The notes beneath the pieces were generated by a model, which did no database searches, had not been told where the DNA came from, and saw nothing but the letters and a program-made list of their open reading frames with translations. 64,000 nucleotides of DNA. Source: Actinomadura barringtoniae. GTDB taxonomy: Bacteria > Actinomycetota > Actinomycetes > Streptosporangiales > Streptosporangiaceae. A program made the translations under genes and the position numbers. Of this stretch, positions 8,598-16,286 are shown in pieces; position 1 is the stretch's first letter, and every line of letters starts with the position of its first letter. The DNA lies in assembly GCF_017573505.1 (NCBI RefSeq), contig NZ_JAGEOJ010000008.1, positions 248,001 to 312,000 of the forward strand. Direction: 5' to 3'.

Positions 8598-10004
8598 GTG
8601 AACGTCGTGCTCGGCCTGGTGGCCGTCGTGGTGCTGACGGCCGCGACCGGCTATTTCGTGGCGCAGGAATTCGCCTACGTCACCGCCGACAGGCTGGCCC
8701 TGGAGCATCAGGCCAAGGACGGCGACCGCGCCGCCGCGCGGGCCGTGCGGGTGATGGAACGGCTGTCGTTCATGCTGTCGGGCGCGCAGCTCGGCATCAC
8801 CGTCACCGCGCTGATCGTGGGTTTCATCGCCAAGCCGGCGCTGGCCGACCTGATCGAGCCGGGGCTGGAGCTGGTGGGGATCCCGAAGGCGGCCTCCGGC
8901 GGGATCGCGGTCGCGCTCGGCTTCGCGCTGGCCACGATCATCCAGATGGTGCTGGGCGAGCTGTTCCCCAAGAACCTGGCGCTGGCACGGGCCGAGCCGA
9001 TGGCCCGCGCGCTGGCCCGCTCCACCCTGATCTACATGATGCTGGCCTCGCCGCTCATCAAGTTCTTCGACGCCTCGGCGAACCGGCTGCTCCGCGCGGT
9101 CGGGATCGAGCCGGTCGAGGAGCTGCACCACGGCGCGACGCTGGAGGAGCTCGGCCACATCATCGGCGAGTCCGGCGAGGAACTTCAGGACGGCCACGCC
9201 GACCTGCTGGAGCGGGCGCTGGCGTTCTCCGAGCGCAACGCCGAAGAGGTGATGGTGCCGCGGGTGGACGTGGTCACGGTGCCGGCGGACGCGGCGGCGG
9301 CCGAGCTGACCGACATCATCACCGCGCACGGCCACACCCGCTATCCCGTGGTCGGCCACAGCGTCGACGACGTCATCGGGGTCGTGGGGCTGGACGAGCT
9401 GATCCTGCTGTCGCCCGACGAGGCGGCGCGCACCCCGGTACGCGAGCTGGCGCGGCCCGCGGTGCTGGTGCCCGACTCGCTGCCGCTGCCGCAGGTCGTC
9501 GCGCAGCTGCAGGGCGGCGGCGGCGCCGCGATGGCGTGCGTGGTGGACGAGTACGGCGGCTTCGCCGGGCTCATCACCTGGGAGGACGTCGCCGAGGAGC
9601 TCGTCGGCGAGATCGAGGACGAGAACGACGTCGGCGAGGACCTGGCGATCCGGCGCGGCGAGTGGTGGACGACCGACGCGGGACTGCGCATGGACGAGGT
9701 CGCGCACGAGACCGGCATCGCGCTGCCCGAGGGCGACTACGAGACCGTCGCCGGGCTGCTGCTGCAGCGGCTCGGCCGCGTCGCCGAACCGGGCGACGTG
9801 GTGACCGTGGACCTGCCGCCGACGCGGATGGACGAGCCCGCGCGCCAGGCCGTGGTCGAGGTGCTGACCGTTCACCGGCACGTACCGGAACTGATCCGGA
9901 TCCGCGCCGTCGACGCCGCGCCCGATCAGCCCGATCAGCCCGATCCGAAGCACGACGGCGACGACGCAGACGGCGAGAAAGAGAAAGAGGGGGACGGCGC
10001 GTGA
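8598..10004 (+). CDS. Hemolysin/CorC-family CNNM membrane protein with CBS and transporter-associated domains
   Basis: 468 residues: N-terminal CNNM (DUF21) domain with about four membrane helices (LSGAQLGITVTALIVGF, GELFPKNLALARAEP), a paired CBS region (VMVPRVDVVTVPADAA, GHTRYPVVG; MACVVDEYGGFAGLITWEDVAEELVGEI) and a C-terminal CorC/HlyC domain (PEGDYETVAGLLLQRLGR). The family is linked to Mg2+/Co2+ efflux or homeostasis. GTG 8598 has AAGGAG eleven bases upstream; longer in-frame starts run back into the divergent MBL gene. The stop overlaps the GTG of the paralogue (GTGA at 10001-10004). The two probably assemble together. Confidence 0.9.
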   Translation: MNVVLGLVAVVVLTAATGYFVAQEFAYVTADRLALEHQAKDGDRAAARAVRVMERLSFMLSGAQLGITVTALIVGFIAKPALADLIEPGLELVGIPKAASGGIAVALGFALATIIQMVLGELFPKNLALARAEPMARALARSTLIYMMLASPLIKFFDASANRLLRAVGIEPVEELHHGATLEELGHIIGESGEELQDGHADLLERALAFSERNAEEVMVPRVDVVTVPADAAAAELTDIITAHGHTRYPVVGHSVDDVIGVVGLDELILLSPDEAARTPVRELARPAVLVPDSLPLPQVVAQLQGGGGAAMACVVDEYGGFAGLITWEDVAEELVGEIEDENDVGEDLAIRRGEWWTTDAGLRMDEVAHETGIALPEGDYETVAGLLLQRLGRVAEPGDVVTVDLPPTRMDEPARQAVVEVLTVHRHVPELIRIRAVDAAPDQPDQPDPKHDGDDADGEKEKEGDGA

Positions 10005-11014
10005 ATCTGTCCGTGGGCGTGCCGCTCACCCTGGCGCTGCTGCTCGGCAACGGCTTCTTCGTCGCGGCCGAGTTCGCGCTCGTGGCGGCCAAGCGGCCCC
10101 GGCTGGAGAAGCTGGCGGCCGAGGGAAGCCGTTCCGCCGCGTCCGCCGTCGCCGGGATCCGCGAGCTGTCGCTGATGCTGGCGGGCGCGCAGCTCGGCAT
10201 CACCATGTGCTCGCTGGGCCTTGGTCTGGTGTCCGAGCCGGTCATCGCCGAGACCATCACGCCGTGGTTTCATTCGGCGGGCCTGCCGGAGGCCGGGGCG
10301 CACGCGGTGGCGTTCGTGCTGGCCCTCGCGCTGGTGACGTTCCTGCACATGGTGGTCGGCGAGATGGCGCCCAAGTCGTGGGCGATCGCCCGGCCCGAGC
10401 GCTCGGTGATGCTGCTGGCGCCGCCGTTCCGCGGGTTCACCAAGGTGGTGCGGCCCGTGCTGGCGTCGCTGAACGCGATCACCAACCTGCTGCTGCGGTC
10501 GATCGGCGTGCCGCCGCGCGACTCGCTCAGCGTGTCGCGCACGCCCGAGCAGCTGCGCGACCTGGTCGTCGAGTCGCGGCGCCTCGGCCTCATCGAGGAG
10601 TCCGACGTCAAGGTGCTGAAGGCCGCGCTGGACGCCCCGGTGGCGCCGCTCGCCGAGCTGGTGACACCGGTGAACGAGATCGTCGACGTGCCGCCCTCGG
10701 CCGGGCCGCAGGAGGTCATCGACACCGCCGTGCGCACCGGCCGCACCCGCATCATGCTGCGGGGCGGCGGCGCCCGCGCCCGGATGGTGCACGTGCGGGA
10801 CGCCTACCTGGCCAGGGCGCGCGGCCGGACCACCCCGGCGGGCGAGCTGGCCCATCCCGTTCCGACGCTGTCGGTGGACACGCCGGTGGCCGACGCGGTC
10901 GCGACGCTGCGCGAGAGCCACAGCCATCTCGGCATGGTGCGCGGCACCGACGGGAACATCGCGGGCCTGATCAGCCTCGATGATCTCCTGACCACACTAT
11001 TGGCGCCCGCGTAG
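10001..11014 (+). CDS. CNNM/CBS membrane protein, shorter paralogue
   Basis: 337 residues, paralogue of the preceding protein: CNNM domain (NGFFVAAEFALVAAKRPRLEKL, LAGAQLGITMCSLGLGL, GEMAPKSWAIARPE) followed by a divergent CBS pair (DAVATLRESHSHLGMVRGTDGNIAGLISLDDLL). The C-terminal CorC/HlyC domain present in the partner is missing. Such long/short CNNM pairs are common in actinomycetes. GTG 10001 overlaps the upstream stop by four bases, so translation is coupled. Its last 44 bases would be overlapped by the frameshifted part of the convergent secreted-protein gene. Confidence 0.9.
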   Translation: MNLSVGVPLTLALLLGNGFFVAAEFALVAAKRPRLEKLAAEGSRSAASAVAGIRELSLMLAGAQLGITMCSLGLGLVSEPVIAETITPWFHSAGLPEAGAHAVAFVLALALVTFLHMVVGEMAPKSWAIARPERSVMLLAPPFRGFTKVVRPVLASLNAITNLLLRSIGVPPRDSLSVSRTPEQLRDLVVESRRLGLIEESDVKVLKAALDAPVAPLAELVTPVNEIVDVPPSAGPQEVIDTAVRTGRTRIMLRGGGARARMVHVRDAYLARARGRTTPAGELAHPVPTLSVDTPVADAVATLRESHSHLGMVRGTDGNIAGLISLDDLLTTLLAPA

Positions 11015-11299
11015 CGGGCTCGGGTTCCGGGGCGACGACCGGCGGCCGAGGCGGGATCGCGCAGCCGTCGATGGGCCCCGCCAGCCGGCACGACGGGCGG
11101 CGCGGCTTGTGGTGGTGCGACTTCTTGTGGTGCTTGGCGTGACCTTCGGGCGCCGCGGGCTCTGAGGGCGCCGCGGGCTCTGAGGGCGCTGCGGGCTGTG
11201 AAGGCGCCGCGGGCTGTGAAGGCGCCGCGAGCGCCGGGGCTGCGGCAGGCGCCTGGGCGGGCGGCCTGCCTACCGGCCTTTTGGGCGCGACCGCCCCGG
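10971..11299 (-). pseudogene. Out-of-frame C-terminal part of the chaplin-like secreted protein
   Basis: Downstream of the short secreted-protein gene, the minus strand stays coding-like in the -1 frame from the G run at 11294-11300 to a TGA at 10971-10973. It reads AVAPKRPVGRPPAQAPAAAP, four six-residue PAAPS(E/Q) repeats, a His/Lys block (EGHAKHHKKSHHHKPRRP), a Cys pair (SCRLAGPIDGC) and PEPEPATRAPIV. Third codon positions are mostly G/C and there is no start codon of its own in this frame. One extra base in the CCCGGGG run would join it to the upstream frame as a single 188-codon gene. Either a real frameshift, a sequencing error in the homopolymer, or a -1 slippage site. Confidence 0.6.
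11149..11231 (-). repeat. Four-copy 18-bp tandem repeat (PAAPSx coding)
   Basis: Units at 11149, 11167, 11185 and 11203 plus a partial fifth. Plus-strand consensus GGCGCCGCGGGCTCTGAG, with GCTGTGAA ends in the last two. Read on the minus strand in the -1 frame this gives Pro-Ala-Ala-Pro-Ser-(Glu/Gln). A period divisible by three supports a translated linker. Confidence 0.85.
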
Positions 11300-11536
11300 G
11301 TTGCTGACGCAGGGCTCGTTCGGGTTGTTCGCCGGGTTGCCGGTGGTCACGCCGAGGTTCAGGCAGGCGACCACGGGGAGGTTGACCGGCACGTTCAGGG
11401 TGAGGCCGGTGAGGATGCCGAGCCCGCCGGACGGCTGCGGGTCGGCGGGTGCGGCCGAGGCGCGCGCGGCCGGGGCGTGCACCGCGAGGCAGGCGGCTCC
11501 GACCACGGTCGCGAGGAGGTTGGCGGGTCGCATCAT
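11270..11536 (-). CDS. Small secreted chaplin-like protein (apparently truncated by a frameshift)
   Basis: As read, 88 residues: signal peptide MMRPANLLATVVGAACLAVHAPAARASA (cut in pieces: hydrophobic core then ARASA-AP), then a hydrophobic region GILTGLTLNVPVNLPVVACLNLGV followed by NPNEPCVSNPG. Two cysteines flank a VPVNLPV segment, reminiscent of the chaplin core of surface-active aerial-hypha proteins, though the match is weak. GGAG lies eight bases before ATG 11536. The last residues (RSRPKGR) do not look natural. A -1 shift at the CCCGGGG run (11294-11300) would extend the protein by about 100 residues of Pro/Ala repeat and His-rich tail. Divergent from the HTH/Clp_N operon. Confidence 0.65.
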   Translation of the reverse strand: MMRPANLLATVVGAACLAVHAPAARASAAPADPQPSGGLGILTGLTLNVPVNLPVVACLNLGVTTGNPANNPNEPCVSNPGRSRPKGR

Positions 11537-11618
11537 CAATGGCGCTCCAGATCGTCGGTCACAGCGGATGATCACACACAGTAACAATCCGATGATCTCC
11601 TGGCCGCGCAAGGCTCGC

Positions 11619-11661
11619 GTCAACCTTGGTTGACACTCGTGAGATGTCAACGTAGGTTGAC
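11619..11661 (+). promoter_or_regulatory. Leaderless promoter overlapped by twin palindromes
   Basis: Two palindromes 27 bases apart: GTCAACCTTGGTTGAC (11619-11634, perfect) and GTCAACGTAGGTTGAC (11646-11661). The -35 box TTGACA (11630-11635) lies at the end of the first. The -10 box TAGGTT (11653-11658) lies inside the second, with a 17-base spacer. The expected transcription start is about 11665, the A of the HTH gene's ATG, so the message should be leaderless. The arrangement implies repression by a dimer pair, most simply by the HTH product itself. Confidence 0.75.
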
Positions 11662-11664
11662 GGT

Positions 11665-11898
11665 ATGAGCGATGGAGTGAAGCTCGCCCAGGAGGCGGGC
11701 AGCCGTGACCCGGCCGTCGGGCTGCGGGCGGTGCGCGCCCTGCGCGAGCTCGCCGAACGGCTGGAGTCCCTTCAGGTCGCCAACGCGCGCGACCAGGGCT
11801 GGTCCTGGCAGGAGATCGCGGTCTGTCTCGGCGTGAGCCGCCAGGCCGTCCACAAGAAGCACGGCGCCGGCCGGCGAATTCTGAAGAAGGAGCGTTAG
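11665..11898 (+). CDS. Small HTH DNA-binding protein paired with Clp_N gene
   Basis: 77 residues. The C-terminal half is a helix-turn-helix (GWSWQEIAVCLGVSRQAVHKKHGAGRRIL); the N-terminal half is a charged helix (LRAVRALRELAERLESLQVANARDQG). No ligand domain. ATG 11665 coincides with the predicted transcription start, so no ribosome site is expected. The stop is three bases before the start of the stand-alone Clp N-domain protein. This HTH plus Clp_N gene pair is a recurrent actinobacterial arrangement whose role is not established as far as I know. Autorepression through the twin palindromes is inferred. Confidence 0.85.
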   Translation: MSDGVKLAQEAGSRDPAVGLRAVRALRELAERLESLQVANARDQGWSWQEIAVCLGVSRQAVHKKHGAGRRILKKER

Positions 11899-11901
11899 AG
11901 G

Positions 11902-12450
11902 ATGTTCGAGCGGTTCACCAACGAGGCCCGGACGGCCGTCGCGCGGGCGCAGGAAGACGCCCGCACGTTCAAGCACCACCGCATCGGCCCCGAGCACCTG
12001 CTGCTGGCCCTGGCCGAGGGCGGCGGAGTCGCGGCGGACGCCTTGCACGCGCAGGGCGTGGACGCGGCCAGGATCCGGGAGTACGTGATCCGGGTCGGCT
12101 CCTCGGGCGGCCCCGACGCGCTCGATCCCGAGGCACTGAAGACCATCGGGATCGATCTGGAGGCCGTCCGCGATGCGACCGAGCAGACCTTCGGCGAAGG
12201 CGCGCTCGACTCCCCTCCGGGCCGGACCCCCCAGGGCCACATCCCGTTCGAGCCGACGTCGAAGAAGGCACTGGAGCTGAGCCTTCGTCACGCCATCCGG
12301 CTGAAGCACAAGTTCATCAGCGACGGCCACGTGCTGCTGGGCGTCATCCACGACGACCGCGCACCGGCGTCGATCATGCTGGTCACCTCGGGCGCCGACC
12401 TCAGCGCGCTCCGGGCGGACGTGGCCAGCCGGATCAAGTCCGCCGCCTGA
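11902..12450 (+). CDS. Stand-alone Clp N-terminal domain protein
   Basis: 182 residues carrying Clp N-domain repeats as in ClpC/ClpA substrate-adaptor domains but no AAA+ ATPase: first repeat MFERFTNEARTAVARAQEDAR ... HRIGPEHLLLALAEGGG, second FEPTSKKALELSLRHAIRLKHKFISDGHVLLGVIHDD. Proteins of this kind may act as free adaptors or decoys for the Clp machinery. Three bases after the HTH gene, so same transcript. The window also holds part of an Hsp100 (62420-64000) with which it could in principle interact, but they are 50 kb apart. Confidence 0.88.
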   Translation: MFERFTNEARTAVARAQEDARTFKHHRIGPEHLLLALAEGGGVAADALHAQGVDAARIREYVIRVGSSGGPDALDPEALKTIGIDLEAVRDATEQTFGEGALDSPPGRTPQGHIPFEPTSKKALELSLRHAIRLKHKFISDGHVLLGVIHDDRAPASIMLVTSGADLSALRADVASRIKSAA

Positions 12451-12510
12451 GCATCATTCGCATCATTTCGTGGCACAATCGCGCAACCCTCTGATTCACC
12501 AGGATGTGCG

Positions 12511-13062
12511 ATGAACGCCGACGAAACACAGTTCGAGCAGCCTCCCGGCGCACCGTCCGATCACCAGCAGCCCGATCACCAGCGGACCGAGCAGTTCCAG
12601 GCCGAGCAGCAACCGACCGAGCAGCAACCGGGCATCGCGTCGACCGAGCAGCAGCCGACCATCTCGCCGGGCGAGCAGCAGCCCGGCACGCTGACCGCCC
12701 AGGACGTCAAGACCTACGCGACGCTCGCCCACGCGGGCACCGTCCTGGGCGCGCTGGCCTTCCTCCCCCTGATGTGGGTCCCGGCCGCCGGCCTGTTCCT
12801 CTTCTTCGGCAGGCGGGACCAGGTCGGCCTGCTGCGCCGCCATCTGGCCCAGGCCGTCTCGTTCTCCGCCGTCCTCACCGGCTACGCGCTCGTGATCGAG
12901 CTCGTGCTGCGGGTGTCGGAGGTGGACGGCCGGGTCCTCACCCTCTATCCGATCCTGGTGGCTCTGGTCGCGATCTACCCGTCCCTGAAGGCGATCCGGG
13001 CCGCGCAGAGCCTCCAGCCCTACGAGCACCCGAAGCCGTTCGCCTGGCTCCCCCTGCACTGA
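12511..13062 (+). CDS. DUF4870-like membrane protein with Gln-rich N-terminus
   Basis: 183 residues. Residues 1-65 are a low-complexity Gln/Pro/Glu region with repeated TEQQP units (PTEQQPGIASTEQQPTISPGEQQPG). The rest is a small three- to four-helix membrane domain (YATLAHAGTVLGALAFLPLMW, RRHLAQAVSFSAVLTGYALVIE, LTLYPILVALVAIYPSLKAIRAA) of the DUF4870 (Tic20-like) type. AGGA precedes ATG 12511. Function unknown. Single gene between the Clp_N operon and the oxidase. Confidence 0.8.
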   Translation: MNADETQFEQPPGAPSDHQQPDHQRTEQFQAEQQPTEQQPGIASTEQQPTISPGEQQPGTLTAQDVKTYATLAHAGTVLGALAFLPLMWVPAAGLFLFFGRRDQVGLLRRHLAQAVSFSAVLTGYALVIELVLRVSEVDGRVLTLYPILVALVAIYPSLKAIRAAQSLQPYEHPKPFAWLPLH

Positions 13063-13090
13063 GCTCAGGGTTCCGTGATTACGTGAGGGC

Positions 13091-14470
13091 ATGGCCTCAC
13101 TGATCGACGCCCTGCGTTCGTCCATTCCCGCGGAACGCGTGGTGACCGACCCCGACGTGGTCGCCGCCTACGTCCATGACGAGGCGCAATGGGCGCCCCA
13201 CGGCGCCCCTGCGGTCCTCGTCCGCGCGGGCTCGACCGCCGACGTCCGCGCGGTGGTGCGGGCGTGCGCGCAGCGGTCCGTGCCCGTCGTGCCGCGCGGC
13301 GCGGGGACCGGCCTCTCGGGCGGGGCGAACGCGCTGGACGGCTGCGTACTGCTCTCGCTCGAGGCGATGAACGAGATCGTCGAGATCGATCCGCACGAGC
13401 GCCTCGCCGTCGTACAGCCCGGCGTGGTGAACGACGACCTGCGCGCGGCCTGCGCCGAGCAGGGCCTGTGGTATCCGCCGGACCCGGCCAGCTCCCCCTG
13501 GTCGACGATCGGCGGGAACGTGGCGACCAACGCGGGCGGCGTCTGCTGCGTCAAGTACGGCGTGACCCGCGACTATGTGCTGGCCGTCGAGGCGGTCGTC
13601 GGGCGCGGCGAGGTCGTGCGCCTCGGCCGTCGTACCGCCAAGGGCGTGGTCGGCTACGACCTGTGCGGGCTGATGGTCGGCTCGGAGGGCACGCTGGGCG
13701 TGGTCACCGAGATCACCGTCCGGCTGCGCGCCGCCCGTCCCGCCGAGCAGACCGTCGTCGGCTACTTCGACACGCTGGCCGCCGCGGGCGAGGCGGTCAG
13801 CGCGGTGACGGCGGCCGGGGTCGTGCCGAGCGCGCTGGAGCTGGTCGACCGGCACTGCCTGCGCGCGGTCGACGAGTGGAAGAACATGGGCCTGTCCGCC
13901 GACGCGAACGTGCTGCTCCTCGGCCGTACCGACGCGCCGGGCGAGGCGGGCGACCGCGAGGCCGACGCGATGGTCGACTGCTTCAAGCGGGCGGGCGCGA
14001 CCTGGAGCGCGCGGTCGACCGACGAGGAGGAGGCCGAGGCGCTGTTCTCCGCGCGCCGGCTGGCCTACCCCGCGCTGGAACGGCTCGGGCCCGTGCTGAC
14101 CGAGGACGTGTGCGTACCGCGCGCCCTGGTGCCCGAGATGCTGACCCGGATCGAACGGGCCGCACGCGACAACGACACCCACATCGCCAACATCGCGCAC
14201 GCGGGCGACGGCAACCTGCACCCGCTGATCATCGCCCCGGCCGGCGACGACGAGGCCCGCCGCCGCGCACAGCGCGCGTTCGACCAGATCGTGGACGACG
14301 CGATCGCGCTCGGCGGGACCGTCAGCGGCGAGCACGGCGTCGGTCTCCTGAAGCGCCGTGGTCTGCACGCCGAGCTGGACCCCTCCGTCGTGGCCCTGCA
14401 TCACGGGGTCAAGAACGCCCTGGACCCGGCGGGCATCTTCAACCCCGGCAAGGTCTTCGGCACGCCCTAA
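13091..14470 (+). CDS. FAD-linked oxidase, GlcD/D-lactate dehydrogenase-like
   Basis: 459-residue flavoprotein of the PCMH/VAO type, oxidising a 2-hydroxy acid such as glycolate, D-lactate or D-2-hydroxyglutarate. FAD-binding motifs VPVVPRGAGTGLSGGANAL and STIGGNVATNAGGVCCVKYGVTRDYV. C-terminal FAD-oxidase domain with the conserved HAGDGNLHPLI and GEHGVGLLKR. No GlcE or Fe-S GlcF neighbour and no fused Fe-S domain, so the electron acceptor is unclear. ATG 13091 follows TGAGGGC. A short stem-loop follows the stop. The exact substrate cannot be assigned. Confidence 0.88.
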   Translation: MASLIDALRSSIPAERVVTDPDVVAAYVHDEAQWAPHGAPAVLVRAGSTADVRAVVRACAQRSVPVVPRGAGTGLSGGANALDGCVLLSLEAMNEIVEIDPHERLAVVQPGVVNDDLRAACAEQGLWYPPDPASSPWSTIGGNVATNAGGVCCVKYGVTRDYVLAVEAVVGRGEVVRLGRRTAKGVVGYDLCGLMVGSEGTLGVVTEITVRLRAARPAEQTVVGYFDTLAAAGEAVSAVTAAGVVPSALELVDRHCLRAVDEWKNMGLSADANVLLLGRTDAPGEAGDREADAMVDCFKRAGATWSARSTDEEEAEALFSARRLAYPALERLGPVLTEDVCVPRALVPEMLTRIERAARDNDTHIANIAHAGDGNLHPLIIAPAGDDEARRRAQRAFDQIVDDAIALGGTVSGEHGVGLLKRRGLHAELDPSVVALHHGVKNALDPAGIFNPGKVFGTP

Positions 14471-14484
14471 CGCTCTGCGTTTAG

Positions 14485-14500
14485 GCCTTGTGACCAAGGC
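14485..14500 (+). terminator. Possible stem-loop after GlcD-like gene
   Basis: GCCTTG-TGAC-CAAGGC, a perfect six-base stem with a tetraloop 15 bases after the stop. No U-run follows, so it is a weak terminator or processing stem at best. Confidence 0.35.
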
Positions 14501-14528
14501 GGCGGCGGGGTTACGGTCTCCCACTATC

Positions 14529-14541
14529 AGGAAAGTTTCCT
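14529..14541 (+). promoter_or_regulatory. Palindrome AGGAAAGTTTCCT upstream of chitinase
   Basis: AGGAAA-G-TTTCCT is a perfect inverted repeat 86 bases before the chitinase start. Similar GGAAAG/CTTTCC elements occur upstream of secreted polysaccharide-degrading genes in actinomycetes, as I recall. It is the best candidate operator for chitin- or catabolite-responsive control here. Confidence 0.5.
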
Positions 14542-14627
14542 ATTAGCAGGAGGCCGGACAGACGCATCGGGGCCTCGGGGGAGCCCGGCTTCCACCCCGT
14601 CCATCCGCGTCGTCATCAGGAGTGACC

Positions 14628-15668
14628 TTGAGACGCACGACCCCGCCCCTCGCCCTCGCCACCCTGGCACTCGCGCTCCTCACCCCATCCACCGCGCACG
14701 CCGCAGTGCGGGCCGCCGCCGCTCCCACGGCCGCCGCTCCCAGCACCACCGGCTCGCACACCACCGGCTCGCGCTCCGCTCCCAAGCTGGCGGCCGGCTC
14801 GGGCGCCGCGCCCTACCTGTTCCTGGGCTGGGGTGACCCGCCCGCCCCGTCCACCGTGATGAACGCGACCGGCATCAAGCAGTTCACGATGGCGTTCATC
14901 CTGTCCAGCGGCGGCTGCAACCCCGCCTGGGACGGCAACCGCCCGCTCGCCGGCGGCACCGACGAGCAGACCATCGCCCAGATCCGCGCGGCGGGCGGCG
15001 ACGTGCTGCCCTCGATCGGCGGCTGGCAGGGCAACAAGCTCGGCCCGAACTGCCCCGACGAGCAGTCGCTCGCGGGCGCCTACCAGAAGGTCATCGACGC
15101 CTACGGCCTGAAGGCGATCGACGTCGACATCGAGAACACCGACGAGTTCGAGAACGAGGCCGTCCAGGACCGCATCCTGGGCGCCCTGAAGATCGTGAAG
15201 CAGCAGAACGCCGGCATCACCACGATCCTGACGTTCGGCACCTCGACCACCGGGCCGAACTACTACGGCACGCGCCTCATCAAGCGCAACGCCGAACTGC
15301 AGGCGGGCGTGGACATCTTCACGATCATGCCGTTCGACTTCGGCGGCGGCTCGGACATGTACCAGAGCACCGTCAACGCCTCCGAGGGCCTGAAGGACGC
15401 GCTGAAGTCGGCCAACGGCTGGTCGGACGCCGACGCGTACGGGCACATGGGCATCTCGGGCATGAACGGGCTGTCGGACCAGCAGGAGACGACCTCGCCC
15501 GAGACGTGGACGAAGATCCGCGACTGGGCCAAGTCCAAGGGGCTGGCGCGCCTGGCCTACTGGGCGGTCAACCGCGACCGGCCCTGCCCGGGCGGCGGCG
15601 TGGTCTCCAACTGCAGCGGCATCGCCCAGGACGAGTGGGAGTTCACCAAGATCACGGCAGGCTTCTGA
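14628..15668 (+). CDS. Secreted chitinase, glycoside hydrolase family 18
   Basis: 346-residue retaining chitinase. The TTG start at 14628 is chosen because AGGAG (14618-14622) is five bases upstream; GTG 14622 overlaps that site. Signal peptide ([20 protein letters not shown], then AHA-AV) and an Ala/Thr/Ser linker, then a GH18 barrel. FLGWGDPP and [15 protein letters not shown] open the barrel, LPSIGGWQG is the SxGG motif, and DVDIEN holds the catalytic Glu169 with Asp165 and Asp167. No carbohydrate-binding module is attached; this resembles short ChiC/D-like enzymes. The 3' end overlaps the convergent TetR gene by 17 bases. Confidence 0.9.
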   Translation: MRRTTPPLALATLALALLTPSTAHAAVRAAAAPTAAAPSTTGSHTTGSRSAPKLAAGSGAAPYLFLGWGDPPAPSTVMNATGIKQFTMAFILSSGGCNPAWDGNRPLAGGTDEQTIAQIRAAGGDVLPSIGGWQGNKLGPNCPDEQSLAGAYQKVIDAYGLKAIDVDIENTDEFENEAVQDRILGALKIVKQQNAGITTILTFGTSTTGPNYYGTRLIKRNAELQAGVDIFTIMPFDFGGGSDMYQSTVNASEGLKDALKSANGWSDADAYGHMGISGMNGLSDQQETTSPETWTKIRDWAKSKGLARLAYWAVNRDRPCPGGGVVSNCSGIAQDEWEFTKITAGF

Positions 15669-16236
15669 CCTCCGTCGTGACCCCCGCGACCCCGAGGGCC
15701 GCGATCAGCGTGGCGGCGGCCGACTCCACGAGCCGTTCGACCGGCACGTCCTCGTGGGCGAGCCGGTCGAGGATCAGCTCGTCCAGGTAGCCGACCCAGG
15801 CGCGCATCGTGGCCCGCAGCAGCGGCGGAACGGGTTCGCCGATCGAGAGGGCGCCCAGTATCCGCTGGGCGCCCTCCCAGCGAGAACCCTCCACGATCTC
15901 CCGCACCTCGGCATCGGAACCCAGCCCGCCGCGCACGATGGCGAGGAACCCGTCTGAGTTGGCCTCGATGAACTCGATGTGCCGCCGGATCCCGTTCCGC
16001 AGCTGTTCCTCAGGCGTCTCGCCCTCCACCGGCGCGTCCCGCACCTCGCGCAGCCGATCCGCCGCCGCCCGGATGGTGGCCAGGTAGAGCCCCCGCTTGT
16101 TCTCGAAGTGATGGGCGATGAGCCCGTACGCGACGCCGGCGCGCTTGGCGATCTCGGTCGTGGTGACCTCGTCGTACGCGCGCTCGATGAACAGCTCCCC
16201 CGCGGCTTCGATGAGCCGTGCCCTCCGGTCGACCAT
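15652..16236 (-). CDS. TetR/AcrR-family regulator
   Basis: 194 residues from ATG 16236 (GGGAGA eight bases upstream). N-terminal Tet[51 protein letters not shown]. Helical ligand-binding C-terminus (residues 60-194) without a recognised ligand. Divergent from an SDR oxidoreductase across a perfect 17-base palindrome, the usual local TetR-target layout. It probably represses both itself and the SDR gene. Confidence 0.9.
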   Translation of the reverse strand: MVDRRARLIEAAGELFIERAYDEVTTTEIAKRAGVAYGLIAHHFENKRGLYLATIRAAADRLREVRDAPVEGETPEEQLRNGIRRHIEFIEANSDGFLAIVRGGLGSDAEVREIVEGSRWEGAQRILGALSIGEPVPPLLRATMRAWVGYLDELILDRLAHEDVPVERLVESAAATLIAALGVAGVTTEVRSLP

Positions 16237-16252
16237 GGTGCTAGTCTCCCGT

Positions 16253-16269
16253 ACTGATTGATAATCAGT
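16253..16269. promoter_or_regulatory. TetR operator candidate ACTGATT-GAT-AATCAGT
   Basis: Perfect seven-base arms with a three-base centre, placed between the divergent TetR (start 16236) and SDR (start 16287) genes. AT-rich in an otherwise GC-rich region. Most likely bound by the adjacent TetR protein. Confidence 0.75.
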
Positions 16270-16286
16270 CAACTTGAGGAGCCGTC

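Noticed and set aside
11149-11231. Possible CRISPR-like array (18-bp repeats)
   Set aside because: No spacers; contiguous units with a multiple-of-three period that code for PAAPSx.
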